Of a stretch of 64,000 nucleotides of DNA, positions 11,729 through 22,304 are shown piece after piece (positions within the stretch are counted from its first letter, which is position 1; each line of letters begins with the position of its first letter). A program made the translations under genes and the position numbers. Where the stretch lies: the NCBI GenBank assembly GCA_037127255.1, contig JBANSL010000013.1, positions 66,030,688-66,094,687 on the forward strand, written 5' to 3'. Source of the DNA: Persicaria tinctoria (taxonomy: Eukaryota > Streptophyta > Magnoliopsida > Caryophyllales > Polygonaceae). Below the pieces are notes generated by a model. The model did no database searches. It had not been told where the DNA came from and was given only the letters and a program-made list of their open reading frames with translations.

Positions 11729-12760
11729 AAAAATTTGAGTGGATTCTACCTAGGTTTATTTAGGGTTTTGATTCCGGGTGGGTGTTGACATGTTCTTGTG
11801 TTGTACTGCTGTTGCGTTTATTCAGGGTTTTGATTTCTATCTGTTCTACATTTTTATTGCTACAGAAAGACTACTGTTCTTGCTGCTAGTGAGATTGCAT
11901 ATCCTTAGGTTGCTGAAAGGCAGGTAATTTTAAGTTTTTACATTAGCTGTTTGTGGATGATTTCCTGTGATTTAGAAGTACATGCTCTCTTAGATGTGAA
12001 AATTTAACTTATGTGAATGATTCAAAGCAGCAAAGTTTTTGACTTCAGAAGAATGTAGCTGAAAAAACGGGTAAGATGATGAAATTTCACAAGTTAATAT
12101 TGTAGTCTCCCTTTTTCAAACCCTATGCTTGGGTGTCTATTTGCATACGATAGATTTCAAACCTCTTTAATGTAACTTATGAATAAATTATATCCTAAAC
12201 CATATATTTAAAACATAATCAATTTTGTCACATAATGTGTCTCGAAAGGTAAGACTGGATTTTCTTCTATGTTTGTGATTGATTATGTATTTAAATCTCT
12301 GTAATGCTCACATCTTAATTTTTGTCTGTCTTTTACTTGAAATGAGCATTTAACGGACATGAATTCAAAGGAAATGTCGAACTTTCTAAACCAGGTATAT
12401 TAACATCTGGAGGCTGGTGGGTGTTACATGTTTTTAAGTTGTCAATTATTTTTTGATTTGAGTGGATTCTCCCTCTGCTGCTGCTTTTGTATTGCTGATG
12501 CATTTATACTTTTGTTGCGTTCTTTCCTGGGTTGTGCAACTGTGCTACTACTGCGTTATTTCTTGAGTTGTGCAGTTGTGCAACTGCTATATTTTTTTGC
12601 TGCTGAAATAGTGGTTTCTTGTGCAGCTGTGTGTGGTGTTTGTGTTAGTTCCTTCAATTTGTTGGTTGTTACTGTTGTTTGGTATCAACTCATCCATGAG
12701 GGCTTGCTTTTTTTTTTTATGCTCACCCTTTAGCCAAATGCTAGGAGTATGAATCTTATG
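11729..12760. other. No gene recognised
   Basis: AT-rich sequence with T-rich short ORFs of no recognisable family. Possibly intronic sequence of the CACTA element to the right. Confidence 0.3.
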
Positions 12761-13320
12761 TTCTAGTTAATGAGCCAAATGAGAGTCAACATGAAGAGTT
12801 AGTTCCTTCAAGGGGAGAATGTACGTTATAGAAAACTCATAAACTCTTTATACTAGTAGTTAGTATGAAAACTCATAAAGATCTTGTGGTTTCCTAGGTA
12901 CGATAAATAGAACTTCTAAGCTATCTAGTAGAGTTGCTATGAGTTTGCAAGGGAAGGAAGTTGCAAATCCAACCCCTAGGGAAATCATAACTTATGGTGA
13001 GTGAATGATCTTTACTCATCACATAATCCCTTTTAGTTGCAAATCCAACCCCTAAGAAGAGCATAAAAATTCTAAAGGCGAGCTTCAATGGGTTGATTCT
13101 AGTTCCAAAGAAATCCATGTAATATTTCATATATACTATTTTAATCGTTGACACATTTCATATTTAAAATAGGAATAAATTATGATCCATTTATGATTAG
13201 CTTATGCAACTTCCAATGGGCTAGTTATAATGTTGTTCCTTCTTATAGGGTAAATTGAAAAATGTGTTGCCACAAGAGGTGATGTAATGACCCCAAGAGC
13301 GGATTTTAATTGATGTTTTA

Positions 13321-13590
13321 GGGTCAAGATCGGGATACATACATGGAAAAAGGACCGCTTTGCATGTCTATACTAAGGGAATAAAGCAACTTGCCCAACA
13401 ACATATTGTAGAGCAGCAACAAGGGCAATTACGAGAACAACAACAAAAGATTAAAGATTTGGAGAAAATGATGGAAGAAATCAAGCAGACGCAAAAAAGA
13501 GAATTAGAAGAGTATAAAGCAGAACAACAATGGACAATGGATGCATTCAAACAAGAGTTACTCCAAAAACTCTTTGAAATTTTTTTTTAG
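13321..13590 (+). pseudogene. CACTA second-gene (Transposase_24-like) last exon
   Basis: Open exon after a GATGTTTTAG acceptor, reading GSRSGYIHGKRTAL and then a glutamine/glutamate-rich coiled coil (EQQQGQLREQQQKIKDLEKM) to a stop at 13590. A GxRxGYxxG block followed by a long coiled coil is typical of the C-terminus of the CACTA accessory protein (Plant transposase Ptta/En/Spm type). It probably served for dimerisation. Upstream exons are unclear; GTINRTSKLSSRVAMSLQGK near 12902-12960 may be one. Confidence 0.55.
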
Positions 13591-14369
13591 TAACATAAAA
13601 ATCAGGTAAGTTCGCGTATGCTATTTAGATTATGCTTCTTTTGTTTACGTTGTGCTTGTGGTTCTTTCAATATGCATATCTCTATGAAACATATTCTCTC
13701 AATATAATTCAGTCCTAGATACCATTATAAGCTCTATGGGATGTGCATTTTTAGTGACTTAGGAGGTCATCTTTGCCCATGTCAATTTCCTTGGCTTTTA
13801 GAATATAGAGAATGAAGCTTTTACTTTGATCATAAAATATTTTTTTTTTGCTCTTTTGCAGGATCTAGAAAAATGAGCAAGGATGATGGATGCAAGTTTT
13901 TGTGAGTTAGGTTGCATATGGAAAAATTTATATTACATTATGCCTTAGACATAAACTTTGATATAGCTTGTCGAGCTAGGAGAAGGATTTGGAAATATAT
14001 TTTGCTAAGTAGTTTGTCTATGGAAGTACAAGTTTGTATTTTGCATATGGAAGAATATATGATTATTAGCATTGGAACGAAGGAGTGATGTGATAAGTAC
14101 AAGGATGGAGTTATGGGTTGGAAGGAGTGATGTGATAAGTACAAGTATATTTTATGAGGGTTTTTGGATAATATAAGTATAGGTTGATTTGAAGGATGAC
14201 ATATTTATTTGCTTACAATGGTATGAATGAGTGTGTTTTGAAGAAACTGCAAGACTTGTGTGTATTAAAGCAGGGAATGGTAAAATAGGGAATTGGGAAA
14301 AAAAATTGACTATATATGAAACCTTTATCTATTTCGCAATGACAAAGTCGTTGCAAAATATTTTAGTTG

Positions 14370-14800
14370 TTATTATATACCCCTATCGCAACGACTTTGT
14401 CGTTGCGAAAGACAGAGTCTATAGCAACGACATTGGTTGTTGCTAAAACCAGTATTTATAGCAACGACTATGGTCATTGCAATACATACCCAGAAATTTT
14501 ATCACCTTTTAGCAACAATATTTTCGTTGCAAAAGGTAGTATATATAGCAACGACAAATGGTGTTGTAAAAGAATTACACCAATTGCAACGACATTTTTG
14601 TTACTAAAACACGTAATTGTTTTGCAAGATATAAGTGTTTAGCACCGATAAACGTACTGTAACAACATTTGTCGTTGCAAAAGGTTTATTTTTCGCAACG
14701 CCCCGACGCGCAACAACCCTCCAACGACAAATTTCGTTGCAATAACTCGATATGGCAACGACAATGGGCTTTTTGCAACGACTTTTTCCGTTGCAAAAAC
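14370..14800. repeat. Subterminal repeats of CACTA-3
   Basis: At least ten copies of GCAACGAC or its complement GTCGTTGC/TCGTTGC within 430 bases, some paired as short inverted repeats (for example GCAACGACTTTGTCGTTGC). In CACTA elements such arrays bind the element's own TNPA-type protein. Confidence 0.75.
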
Positions 14801-14817
14801 CCGTTTTTCTTGTAGTG

Positions 14818-15299
14818 TTCGGTGATGCTGGCTCTCAATTTGGGTCTACTGCATTGACACTACAATTTGTCTTGGTCGTTGGCCTTTGGATCCGATGGAC
14901 TGTTGCATCCCACGTTAATCCAAGTCGAAATCAATGAGACGAAAATCAGCCTCAACTTGGAGATTTGCAACCCGAGTTCTTCTCAACACCAAAGGAACCG
15001 GTTGATGATCTTGCCCGTCACCGCATTCGGAACCAGATTTGCAACCGTCTAAGCCATCTTGGCTAATTTCAACCACTATATCAGCTTGCATGCAAGCCGT
15101 GTAAGCTATCGGACCAGATTTTAAATTAGGTTTCTATTATTCTAGATGTTTTAAATTTAAATTTATGTAGTAGTAATCTTAGGTTTTTTTTCTTTTGACT
15201 GACGACCCTCTGCGTCGTAGGGTCTTTCAAGCTATTTTTTGATGGTTTCAAGATCGTTTCGTCGATCTAATTCTTGCTCACTCTAAAAAAAAAAAACCA
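14818..15299. other. Flank of CACTA-3, no gene seen
   Basis: Begins with the presumed 3-bp target copy TTC. No recognisable protein. Confidence 0.3.
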
Positions 15300-15760
15300 A
15301 ATACAATTTTACACCATGTTGTTCAGATGTTTTATATCATGTGGTTTAGACTGGATGAATTATTTAGTAGAAGTGGTAGAAGTGGTTCAGGATATTAAAT
15401 GACATGGTTTAGGCTTTTACATACGTGTTGTTCATGACCTGAACACTATGTGGTCTAAGACTTGTACAACATATAGGATTTTAAGAAGTGGTTCAAGATA
15501 TTAATAAGAAGTGGTTCAAAACTTATATAACATATGATTTAGGACTTGTATAACACGTGGTTTAGAACTTTTATAGCATATGGTTAAGAATTTAGACTTT
15601 TACTCATATATATGTGGTTTAAGATTAAAAGAAGAAGTGGTTCAAAGTAATAACAAGAAGTGGTTAAGACTTTTACTCACATGTGGATCATGACTTATAT
15701 AACATATGGTTAGAGATTTTAAGAAGTTGTTCATGATATTAAAAAAAAAAGTGATTCAAG
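15300..15760. repeat. Degenerate short-unit repeat, copy 2
   Basis: Same family as 7890-8240: repeated AAGTGGTTCA, GATATTAATAAGAAGTGG and ATGTGGTTTAAG variants. It is followed by a short (AT)n run and AGGGGAAGGTTCAAGTGG at 15775, which may be the start of another element. Confidence 0.55.
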
Positions 15761-17781
15761 AATATATATATATATAGGGGAAGGTTCAAGTGGAAACTTC
15801 CCTTACCATAGAAACACCTTTATGGTGGAAACTTTTAATCCCGACCTTCCATTTTACATCAATGGATATTAATGTAGCGGTGACAATTTTGTAATCAAAG
15901 TGAACTTTCAACCTTTTTTTAATTCATTAAAAATTAGTTCCCTTCCCAATTGAGTTCAGCAAAACCCTTGGATCTCAGGCGATTTGAGGGCTCCAAATCA
16001 CCTGTCCTCTAAAATGTCCCCCCCCCCCTCCCCCTCACAAACTCCAATTGAAAAAAAAAATGAAATTAAAAAAACAGATTAAGGTAAGGTTTATTTTAGC
16101 AACTTCATCTTGTAATTAAAAAAACAGATTAAGGTAAGATTAAGATGAAGTTTAGCAACTTCATCTTGTAATTATCTGCTATATTATGTATTTCATGATC
16201 TATATTCACTTTATTTTAATTAAAGTACTCATATGTAAAGACTTATAATATATATAAAGACTTTGACTTTGAATATATAAAAATATCAACATACTTATAA
16301 TATATAAAGAGCCGATTAGCATGATACAAAATTATCATACAAAAATTGAATCCAACAACTGGGGAATTCACAAGGAACACACGTGAGTTTGCACTCCTCA
16401 ATGGCACCAATTTAGCATCAAAGTATAAACCTCAGTGTGAATAATTCCATACAATCAAAGCAACAACATATAACAAATCAAATTCCATATTTACTATAAA
16501 CACCGACAACCCCACACCTTTAACCAACACATCACTGCAATCCCACATGAATCACTCTCAATACCATGTACAGGAATCAAATCGTTCCATAAGAAGTGAA
16601 AGAAATGGCTAGAAAGCACCAGAATCAATAAAATACAATCCTGTGAACCATAACTACTAGATCAACCATGGCGATAATTATAATTCACAACCCAAAATTT
16701 TACACTATGAAGCTCCATTTCTTCTGTAGAACCGACACTTTGCCAAATAAATCAGGTTATACCAGTTCACCAATTAAACCTGAATATCAATGTCATCCGA
16801 TGAGATCTTATCACCATCCACCCCGTACCATCCGATCCAATTCAAAACCCCCAATAAACAGCACCAATTTCATAAAAAGATTCGATTCAGCACAAAAACT
16901 AGGGGAATTCACAAGAATCACAACAACAAAAACCGGCTTGTTCCTCATTGTGACAGAAACCGAATGCCGGCCTCTAAATCCTCACTGTGACAGAAACCCT
17001 GTGGTCGCAGCGATCGGATGCCCCGTGGTCGCAGCGACCGGATGCCCCGTGGTCGCAGCGACCCTGAGTCTTCTTCTTCGTCATATGCGCAGATCTAACC
17101 CTCCCCAATACCGACCACAATGCAATTTTCGGCCTCCATAAGCGTAGATCTATGTAATGTAGTGCCTAATACTATTGTTTTGGCCGAAATACACAAAAAT
17201 CGCACCCAAAATCACCCAATCTTTCAATTTCTAAAATCAATTCACCCAAATCCCTAAAATCTACAATAATATACTTGAAATCACCATGAAAATGAGGAAA
17301 CCTTACCTTAATGTCGAGAGATTTTCGATTTGGTTCACTATCTTGAAGTAAACGAGTGGAAAGTGGCGATTTGTGGGATTTGGCTCTTGTCGGCCGCATG
17401 TGGTTCCGTTTGATGTGAGGAGAAGAGAGAATGGAGTGGGACTAGGTTGTGTGGGTAAATTGTAAATTGATTCAAGTATAAGGGTATTTTCGTCATGTTC
17501 TAAACGGAAAATTTACCTTGCTCTAAACAGTAGAGACCTAAAAGAATTAAAAAATTAACCTTTTTGTGAGGGGAGACATGCCAAGGGGACGAGATTGAGG
17601 ACACATGATTTAAACCCCGATTTGAGCGAACTACAAGGCGATTGGAGCATCTTCGCCGATTGGAGAGCCCTCGCTGCATCTTCCTCGTCGCCTGGCCCTC
17701 GCTGCATCTTCCTCTCTCTTTATCTCTCTCTTTATCGTGAACCTCATGAGAGAGTTTGTTAGGGTTTACAAGAAGAAATCC
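15761..17781. other. Intergenic; two small tandem repeats, no gene recognised
   Basis: Contains a 50-base tandem duplication around 16062-16175 (TTAAAAAAACAGATTAAGG twice) and three copies of a 24-base unit (GTGGTCGCAGCGACCGGATG at 17001, 17025 and 17049). Open stretches on both strands have no family resemblance. Confidence 0.35.
17001..17068. repeat. 24-bp minisatellite, three copies
   Basis: GTGGTCGCAG recurs exactly every 24 bases at 17001, 17025 and 17049; the first copy has one base change and the last is partial. Much more GC-rich than its surroundings. Confidence 0.7.
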
Positions 17782-18000
17782 ATGGAGCCCCATTTACAGG
17801 CGTCTTTCAAATCTCATGTCAAGTTCTGTATGTAAGAACCATCTCAACCTCTCTCTCTAACTCTCTTTATCGCGAATCTGTGTGTAATGTCTGGAATTTG
17901 AATGGCAGGCCTACAGCAGAAAACCTAATTCCATTCCGGCTCGACATCAAAATTGACAAGCAGTGCTTCAAAAACGCCTTCTCTTGGAACCTTAATGGCA
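17782..18000 (+). pseudogene. BSH: BSH/SNF5 (SWI/SNF subunit) fragment, exon 1 and part of exon 2
   Basis: Fragment of the plant SNF5 homologue BUSHY, a core subunit of SWI/SNF chromatin remodelling complexes. Exon 1 (17782-17831) starts at an ATG and reads MEPHLQASFKSHVKFC; the following GTAAG is the donor. Exon 2 starts at 17909 after GGCAG and reads PTAENLIPFRLDIKIDKQCF then KNAFSWNL, after which similarity stops. Full BSH has about 240 residues; only the first 50 or so are present. The family has Arg where TGT gives Cys at the end of exon 1, a likely C-to-T change. Both exons, the intron and the junction phase are kept, so this was copied as genomic DNA. Confidence 0.75.
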
Positions 18001-18246
18001 AACTCGCGCTCCTCAATTTCTTGGGATGGATTGTGGTTTTTCTCTCTTGCTGGATTTATAAGAATCATTTGAATTGGTTACGGAGTATTATTTGTGTTGC
18101 CTAATTTTGAAGAGTGCAAAGATAAATCACGGGATCCAATTTGCATTACAAGCTCTTACGTTTGTCATGCCTGGAATGCCCATACATTAAACTGCAATAG
18201 AAGTGATGATAGGTCATACGTAATGCCCATCTTCAGAAAGGTTTCT

Positions 18247-19345
18247 CTTTTTTTTTTGGTGAAAATGCCAAGAGCAAGCTCTCGGGCATGAAATAAAATA
18301 AAAAAGATAGGCTACACAATAATAAGACGGGGGGTAGCCCTCCCCCTAATGTCCTCTAAAACAACCTGAGCCGCTCCAACCGGAGGCTCCAACAAAACAT
18401 GTAGCCCCAATGGAAAGGAAAGAGCAAGCTTAGCGAGGGAGTCGACGACATAGTTCGCTTCCCTATAGACCAGTTGGAATTGGATGTCCCAATCCCTAGT
18501 AAGAGAGCCCTGGCACCGCGCCACAAGGCTAGATAACGGATGACACCTCCTAACGCCTTTCTTGACAAGAGACTCCACCAAACTCGAATCGGTTTCGACA
18601 ATCACCTTCCGAAATCCCTTGTCCCAAGCCAGCTCCATGGAGTCCGCAAGTCCCCATAATTCAGCCATGGGAACCGAGCTAACCCCAATAAACCGACCGC
18701 ATCCCATCAACCAAGTGCCTTGGTCATCCCTTAAGACTCTACCAGCAGCCGCGTTCCCGTCCTTGTCCACCGCGCCATCCGCGTTCACTTTAATCCAACC
18801 CACGGGGGGCCTTGACCACGATATCAGCTTTTCCGTCCTCTCCTTGTGCTCGATGTGCTGATCCTCGTTAGCCCAAGCTGTCATGTATTCCTTGGATTGC
18901 AGCATAATGAAATCAGCCCTATCTCCTCCGAACTGTTTTCCGCTGAACACATACTCGTTCCTCCATTTCCAAGCCCACCAGAGAGAATATGCGAATATAG
19001 TAGCCCATCGAACTCCATCTTCATTCTTCCGGTTGCTCATAATATTCCTCCGAAACCATTCTGCAAAACCAATATTAAAGAAATCAGGGAGGCAAACAGG
19101 TATGTCTAAATCTCTCCAAACATTGTAAATGACTGGGCACTCCCTGAAAATGTGGCCGAGAGACTCCGGGACGCCTCTACAGCGGGGGCACCAAGGTTCT
19201 GCAGCCATGTGTCTTCTCCATCGTTCTTCATTCGTGAGGACGACGCCTCGAGCTACTAGCCAAAGGAAAGTCTTGACTCTCTCCGATATCTGCAGTCTTC
19301 AGATTCTCTCAAATATAACCGCATCCACGCACGTTTCCTGAAGAA
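18247..19345 (-). pseudogene. L1-type LINE 3' end with complete RNase H domain
   Basis: On the minus strand the sequence ends with poly-A (the T run at 18248-18259). Reading from 19310, VKTFLWLVARGVVLTNEERW is the zf-RVT segment, preceded by an in-frame TGA at a position normally Trp. An open stretch at 19208-18312 gives CPRCRGVPESLGHIFRECP, a linker, then RNase H with its acidic residues kept: VNADGAV, AELWGL, VETDSS and YREANYVVDSLAK. The RT core and ORF1 are absent (5' truncation, usual for L1). This copy is less decayed than the one at 5830-7555 and belongs to a different subfamily. Confidence 0.85.
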
Positions 19346-19734
19346 CCTTATACAAGTAAAAATTACTTTAATGACCCATTATTGAATAGCTTTTTTTTGT
19401 AAGGAATTCCTTCATTCCTGCTTTGGTGGTGTTTGTCCATGTGGAAACTTTATGAAGATGAAATATCAAATATACGCTTTGGATTTGCCAGGGATCATGG
19501 GAGCATCTTATATGGTTTGATATTGCACAAGAAAAATCACCTTGCATTACTCTTGCTTTGTTGAATCAAAACATTTATATGCTTTACAAGTTCATGTCTT
19601 GCGGATTTTTTTGATTGAGCAATCCAGAAATTCCTAATTCAGTTCAGCAATATATGATGTATGTTCATCGTTTGGTTTGATAAAGTACCAAATTCTTTGT
19701 GCAATTTGTCACAATTGTCTTCACTATCTTTTTA
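19346..19734. other. Intergenic sequence
   Basis: No gene. The last 40 bases are shared, inverted, with the flank of the tRNA-like copy at 20220-20290. Confidence 0.4.
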
Positions 19735-19805
19735 AGTCTATTAGCTCAATTGGTAGAGCGATGTGTTAATATACACATGATGTGGGTTCGAATCCCATAT
19801 AGGCT
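19735..19805 (+). tRNA. tRNA-like gene, copy A (non-standard anticodon loop)
   Basis: Folds as a tRNA cloverleaf: acceptor AGTCTAT with ATAGGCT (one G-T pair), D-arm TAGCTCAATTGGTAGAGC (A box), T-arm GTGGGTTCGAATCCCAT (B box). The anticodon arm is ATGTG/CACAT around an 8-base loop TTAATATA, or a 6-bp stem with a 6-base loop, so no normal 7-base anticodon loop can be assigned. Pol III internal promoter boxes are intact. It could be an active tRNA-like gene, a tRNA pseudogene or the head of a SINE. Confidence 0.5.
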
Positions 19806-20219
19806 CTCTCTAAATTTTAGATCTAAGAAACACGAATGCAACAATTTGAACAGAAGCAATAGAGTCTGATCGAATTACGAAAGAAAACAAACGAGTCAAA
19901 AGCAACAGAAGCAACAAATGAGTTTGAAAGGCTAAGGCTACATCATGTCCGTGTACATATATTTTTTGGACAATTTGGGTATAATTCATTGATTCTTTTC
20001 ACCGAGTCTGTATAGATATGTTTTAATGCTTCTCATTATTGCTGAGTGCATATAGATATGTTTGATTGCTTTTGTCTCAGATTGCTTCTATTTCATATTA
20101 TCTCATATTTCAGATGTTTGCTTCTAATTTTCAACTATTGTCATATTATTTCTCATATATTATTTTCACATTTCAGATTGTGGCTGTCTGTTTGTTTATT
20201 TGATCTGTAACGTAGAGAA

Positions 20220-20290
20220 AGTCTATATGGGATTCGAACCCACATCGTGTGTATAATAACACACGGCTCTACCATTTGAGCTAATAGACC
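20220..20290 (-). tRNA. tRNA-like gene, copy B (convergent with copy A)
   Basis: The minus strand reads GGTCTAT ... TAGCTCAAATGGTAGAGC ... GTGGGTTCGAATCCCAT ATAGACT. It is the same length as copy A. The anticodon stem is GTGTG/CACAC where copy A has ATGTG/CACAT: the outer pair has changed on both sides and still pairs. The acceptor also keeps pairing at changed positions. The 5' flank (TTTGTCACAA ... CTACCTTTTTT) is shared with copy A. Confidence 0.5.
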
Positions 20291-21693
20291 AAAAAAGGTA
20301 GCCAAGAGAGTTGTGACAAAATTGAATTCAAGAAGACCAAAAACTAAACAATATATGAGAAACAAACAGACAAACATCTGAAAAGGTAGCCAAGAAACAG
20401 ACTAAAAGAGGTTATGCATATTTGTAAGCCATCCTATAAATTTATCACTTGCAGCCCCTTGGAATTATCATTTATAATTATGTCTTAAGCAGAATGTACA
20501 TGACAGAAAGTGAACACAAGTCGAAACATTGACTATGTGAATGCCAACCTACTTGTTCTATGCCAAGTTGCCAACCAAATGTAACTCCTCTCATCAATGA
20601 AATCTCTTAAAGTGCCAACAAAGATGAATCCTCTCTCTTTCTATCGGACATTCATCACATTTAATGGCCAAACACAATTAGGAATCAATTTAGATTGCAT
20701 AATTGGATCATATATTCATATCCTGTCAGAGTATACATGGTTGTGCATAATCTATTAATTTCTAGTATAAATAGGAGTAAGTTGCAAACCACTTCCATTC
20801 AAATTTCCACTTATTATTGATTGAGGCGGAGAGTAATTGAGGCAAACAAATTCTCAGCAAAATTCTCGGCTAACATTGCAAAATCGTCTCCATTTCGTAA
20901 AAGCATTTTAATCCCCCAACAAGTCACAAAATCGGATCATCTGAGACAAATAAAGAGCCTAGAGATAGCATCTCCAAACAAAACTCAAATCTGAAGTTCA
21001 ATTTTAATAGTGGAAGCTACAACAAAATTCCAATAAAGCACAAATGAGAACCCACAACACCAACGATACCAATATACGATCTTATAAATATGATCCAATT
21101 AATCAACCAGACATATCTTATAAATAGATTATGAGGTTCAAGAAGATAAAAACCTGGATTCTGTTTGCACGTTCATGCTCTGAGATCCATTCACTTGTCG
21201 ATATCACATAATAAAGGAGAACAGAAATCTTCTCCACCACCAACGCAACCGCCCACATTCGTAGATAGACAAGGTAGAAGCAGGAACTCCGTCGAACAGC
21301 TCGTTCGGAAACACCTCACTCGATCTAAACTCCCAGTATCGCCACCGCCATCGAAGATATCCGAGCCCCCAAGCCACCAACGTATCTGATTTGAGTGTCT
21401 GAAGACTTCCTTCGGCTTCAGATCCCATTTGAGATTCAAGGTTTCAGCCTTCAACGTATCTGATTTGGTTGGATTTGGGAGCGGATTGGCTTGGGCGGCT
21501 TTCAGACGTTCATCTAGGGTTTTTGGTTTGAGAGTTTGTCTCAGTCTCTCTCTTCATTCTGATTCTTGATGGTTGGCCTGTGTGAACACTCAACACATCT
21601 CTTTTTTTTTTTTTTTTTTTTGATTTTGCTGTTATTTTTAATCTTTAATGATTGGAATTAATAACCGTTGATCTAGAAGGAAAGACTGAGATT

Positions 21694-21698
<5 letters not shown>
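20291..21698. other. Intergenic; no gene recognised
   Basis: AT-rich sequence up to about 21130, then a slightly GC-richer block (21165-21540) with open stretches on both strands that resemble no family I know. It could be a 5' UTR or first exon of a captured gene. A T run at 21601-21621 is followed by a (TA)n run. Confidence 0.3.

Positions 21699-21744
<46 letters not shown>
21699..21744. repeat. (TA)n microsatellite
   Basis: Uninterrupted alternation of T and A for about 46 bases. Confidence 0.85.
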
Positions 21745-21749
<5 letters not shown>

Positions 21750-21938
21750 TAAATGATACTCAATATATCATAACATTTCACCCTTTGTAAAAATATCACC
21801 CCCGGTAGAAAATGTGGTAAATGTCAAAAAGTAAAATTTATTTGCAAAACTAACAGGTCACCTTGACCTTGTATTATGGGTTAATGAATTTGGGCGGGCT
21901 TTTGAAATTTTGGCAATCTTTGGGCGAAATTTAAGAGA

Positions 21939-22304
21939 TTAGGAAAGGAGAGAGAGTTCATTGAATCTGCAGACGGGGGGAGTACAATGAATCGCAACGA
22001 AGGAAAAGGTGAGGTCAAATATGAGCCACGCGTCGCCGGCGTCGGAGCTTGAATCGAAGGCGTGCAGCGAAGAAGAAGCGGAGGAGGCGACGCGCTGGTG
22101 GTGGTGCTGGTGGGGAGGGCGGAGGGCGAGGAGGGAGAGGGGAGGCTGGGAGGCGACGACAAGGTGGAGGAAGGCGGCAGATGTTCGGGCTTGGTGGAGG
22201 GATCTGCAAACGGATCGGCACACACCGATTTGCCGCAGGGGGAGGTTGACGAAGATGATGTGAAGTGTGTCGTCTGGGAGGTGGTTCATCAGGGAGGCGT
22301 CCAT
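21939..22304 (-). pseudogene. F-box protein, N-terminal fragment
   Basis: From the ATG at 22304 the reading MDASLMNHLPDDTLHIIFVN then LPLRQIGVCRSVCRSLHQAR is a clear F-box, which would bind SKP1/ASK in an SCF ubiquitin ligase. It is followed by LSLLALRPP, a His-rich stretch and LHAFDSSSDAGDAWLIFDL, as in plant F-box/kelch-type proteins, and then ends at residue 122 in unrelated sequence. The substrate-binding repeats (normally 250-300 more residues) are missing. The segment is GC-rich (CCGCC-type codons) against an AT-rich background, fitting a recently copied exon. Function in this form is unlikely. Confidence 0.65.

Larger units (their letters stand above)
12760..14817 (+). mobile_element. 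CACTA element, 3' part only (CACTA-3)
   Basis: The right end TTCTTGTAGTG (14807-14817) is the complement of the CACTACAAGAA terminus of plant CACTA (En/Spm) elements. Immediately inside are inverted and direct GCAACGAC/GTCGTTGC motifs (14370-14800), the usual subterminal protein-binding repeats. A transposase-associated exon lies further in (13321-13590). No matching left end with CACTAC and the same subterminal motif is found, so the 5' part is lost. The left limit is approximate. Confidence 0.7.

Noticed and set aside
12428..12733. 101-codon hydrophobic ORF on the plus strand
   Set aside because: T-rich low-complexity sequence giving Phe/Leu/Cys by chance; no family resemblance and no gene context.
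14845..14875. CACTACAATTTG as a possible CACTA left end
   Set aside because: No subterminal repeats follow, no matching right end, and the true terminus of CACTA-3 is at 14817.
21165..21454. Overlapping ORFs on both strands of a GC-richer block
   Set aside because: No recognisable domain in either; kept only as an unassigned region.
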